Assembly: GCA_011390935.1 (NCBI GenBank) | Contig: JAABRL010000047.1 | Location: forward strand, 1 to 34,959 | Direction of reading: 5' to 3' | From: Gemmatimonas sp. | GTDB taxonomy: Bacteria > Gemmatimonadota > Gemmatimonadetes > Gemmatimonadales > Gemmatimonadaceae | Length of the DNA: 34,959 nucleotides | Part shown: positions 34,131 to 34,959 of the stretch, one piece after another | How the letters are laid out: every line of letters starts with the position of its first letter | Numbering within the stretch: position 1 is the first letter of the stretch | The notes under the pieces: model-generated | Databases searched by the model: none | What the model was told of the DNA's origin: nothing | Seen by the model: the letters and a program-made list of their open reading frames with translations, nothing else | Translations under genes and position numbers: made by a program

Positions 34131-34162
34131 TTGCGACCGAGATAATATCTCAGTACTGTGAT
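34131..34162 (+). promoter_or_regulatory. Promoter with overlapping palindromic operator
   Basis: TTGCGA (34131-34136), a 17-bp spacer and TACTGT (34154-34159) form a promoter about 30 bp before the dioxygenase start. ATCTCAGTACTGTGAT (34147-34162) is a 16-bp palindrome with one mismatched pair and covers the -10. A second inverted repeat, GAGAT-AAT-ATCTC (34139-34151), fills the spacer. A repressor bound here would block transcription. MarR- or HxlR-type regulators of quinone-responsive dioxygenases use sites of this kind. Confidence 0.55.
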
Positions 34163-34188
34163 AAATACCTTCGATCAGGAGTGTTCGC

Positions 34189-34959
34189 ATGACCCCTCCA
34201 CCGCTTGGTGGCTTGCACCATCTCACCGCCGTGACTGCGCGCGCCGGCGCCAATCTGGCCATGGCCACGCAGTCGCTGGGGCTGCGGCTGGTCAAGCGCA
34301 CCGTGAATCAGGACGACGTGTCCGCGTATCACCTGTTCTATGCCGACCCCATCGGTCGCCCGGGCACGGAACTCACCTTTTTTGAATGGGCGCATGTTCC
34401 GGCGCGGCAGCCCGGTGTGGGTGAGGTGGCCGAAACGGGTCTGCGTGTGCCATCGGTCGAGGCGCTCGATTGGTGGGAGGGGCGTCTTCGTGAGGACGCA
34501 CGCATGATCGTGCGGGGGCGAACCACTCGCGCTGGTCGCGATGTGCTGCGCGTGACCGATGCTGAAGGGCAGCCGTTCGGCCTTGTGGCAGATCCCGACG
34601 GCGCGGCCGTGCCGGCGGCGACCGAGCCAGCGCTGGCCGAGGCCGAAGAGGCATGGTGGCCGACGGCCCCCGTGGCGCGCGAGCGAGCGATTCGTGGGTT
34701 AGGACCGGTGCTGCTGCACGTGCGTGCCCTCGATCCAACGGCGCGATTCCTCACGGAGATCATGGGCATGCGTGAAGCCGGGAGCTACGCCGATCCGGAT
34801 CACGCGGATCGCGAAATCCATGTGTACAGCATGGGGCCGGGCGGGGCGGCCGCCGAGGTGCACGTGGTATCGCGTCCTGACTTGCCACGCGCACAGCAGG
34901 GCTACGGGGGCGTGCACCATGTTGCCTTCCGGGTCGCGGATCACGCCGCGCAACAGGCG
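34189..34959 (+). CDS. VOC-family ring-cleaving dioxygenase, 5' part
   Basis: 257 residues are visible; the gene runs off the right edge. The protein has two vicinal-oxygen-chelate modules. The first starts GGLHHLTAVTARAGANLA and contains LVKRTVNQDD and GRPGTELTFFEW. The second starts GLGPVLLHVRALDPTARFL and has GGVHHVAFRV. This matches the MhqO/PcpA-like (hydro)quinone dioxygenase group, which opens aromatic rings with Fe(II) or Mn(II); the His of LHHLT and VHHVAF are likely metal ligands. The exact substrate is unknown. AGGAG lies 7 bp before ATG 34189, the clearest Shine-Dalgarno in the window. A palindromic operator precedes it. Confidence 0.88.
   Translation, partial: MTPPPLGGLHHLTAVTARAGANLAMATQSLGLRLVKRTVNQDDVSAYHLFYADPIGRPGTELTFFEWAHVPARQPGVGEVAETGLRVPSVEALDWWEGRLREDARMIVRGRTTRAGRDVLRVTDAEGQPFGLVADPDGAAVPAATEPALAEAEEAWWPTAPVARERAIRGLGPVLLHVRALDPTARFLTEIMGMREAGSYADPDHADREIHVYSMGPGGAAAEVHVVSRPDLPRAQQGYGGVHHVAFRVADHAAQQA

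Overview
The window is a chromosomal stretch of a GC-rich bacterium centred on the replication origin neighbourhood. On the minus strand lies the conserved block rpmH-rnpA-yidD-yidC-mnmE, and divergently on the plus strand dnaA-dnaN. GC-rich codon use, a GWxTD-family lipoprotein, a Ser/Thr kinase next to pyrE, a UMF1-type transporter and many short lipoproteins fit Gemmatimonadota (Gemmatimonas-like). This is inferred from gene content alone; no 16S gene is present.

Left third (1-11.4 kb), accessory: the 3' end of an unidentified membrane protein; an AAA_14/DUF4143 ATPase preceded by three operator-like repeats spaced exactly 23 bp; a Tat-exported FAD amine oxidase; a DUF2225 zinc protein and a lipase-like alpha/beta hydrolase; a large PLD-nuclease/SF2-helicase/DUF3427 fusion whose stop codon runs into a 10-bp tandem repeat array; a TspO-like membrane protein; and a DUF2268-like metalloprotease.

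Centre (11.4-20.3 kb), core: tRNA modification (mnmE), membrane insertion (yidC, yidD), RNase P protein (rnpA), L34 (rpmH), dnaA, a probable oriC with DnaA-box-like sites and a DnaA-trio-like element, dnaN, a lipoprotein, and the RNase P RNA gene rnpB on the minus strand. RNase P protein and RNA thus lie about 4.4 kb apart. rnpA has no ordinary start codon where its conserved N-terminus begins.

Right part (20.3-35 kb): an AraC-like regulator whose 3' end overlaps a convergent chemoreceptor-like gene; a minus-strand run kinase-pyrE-chemoreceptor, with pyrE starting inside the kinase stop codon; a GWxTD lipoprotein followed by polA; a type IV pilin with a sigma-54 type promoter; a small orphan gene; a UMF1 transporter-acyltransferase pair; a lipoprotein; and the 5' part of a ring-cleaving dioxygenase with a palindromic operator.

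Several promoters share one shape: TTGnnn, a 17-18 bp spacer, then TAnnTT. No tRNA, IS element, prophage or CRISPR array was seen.
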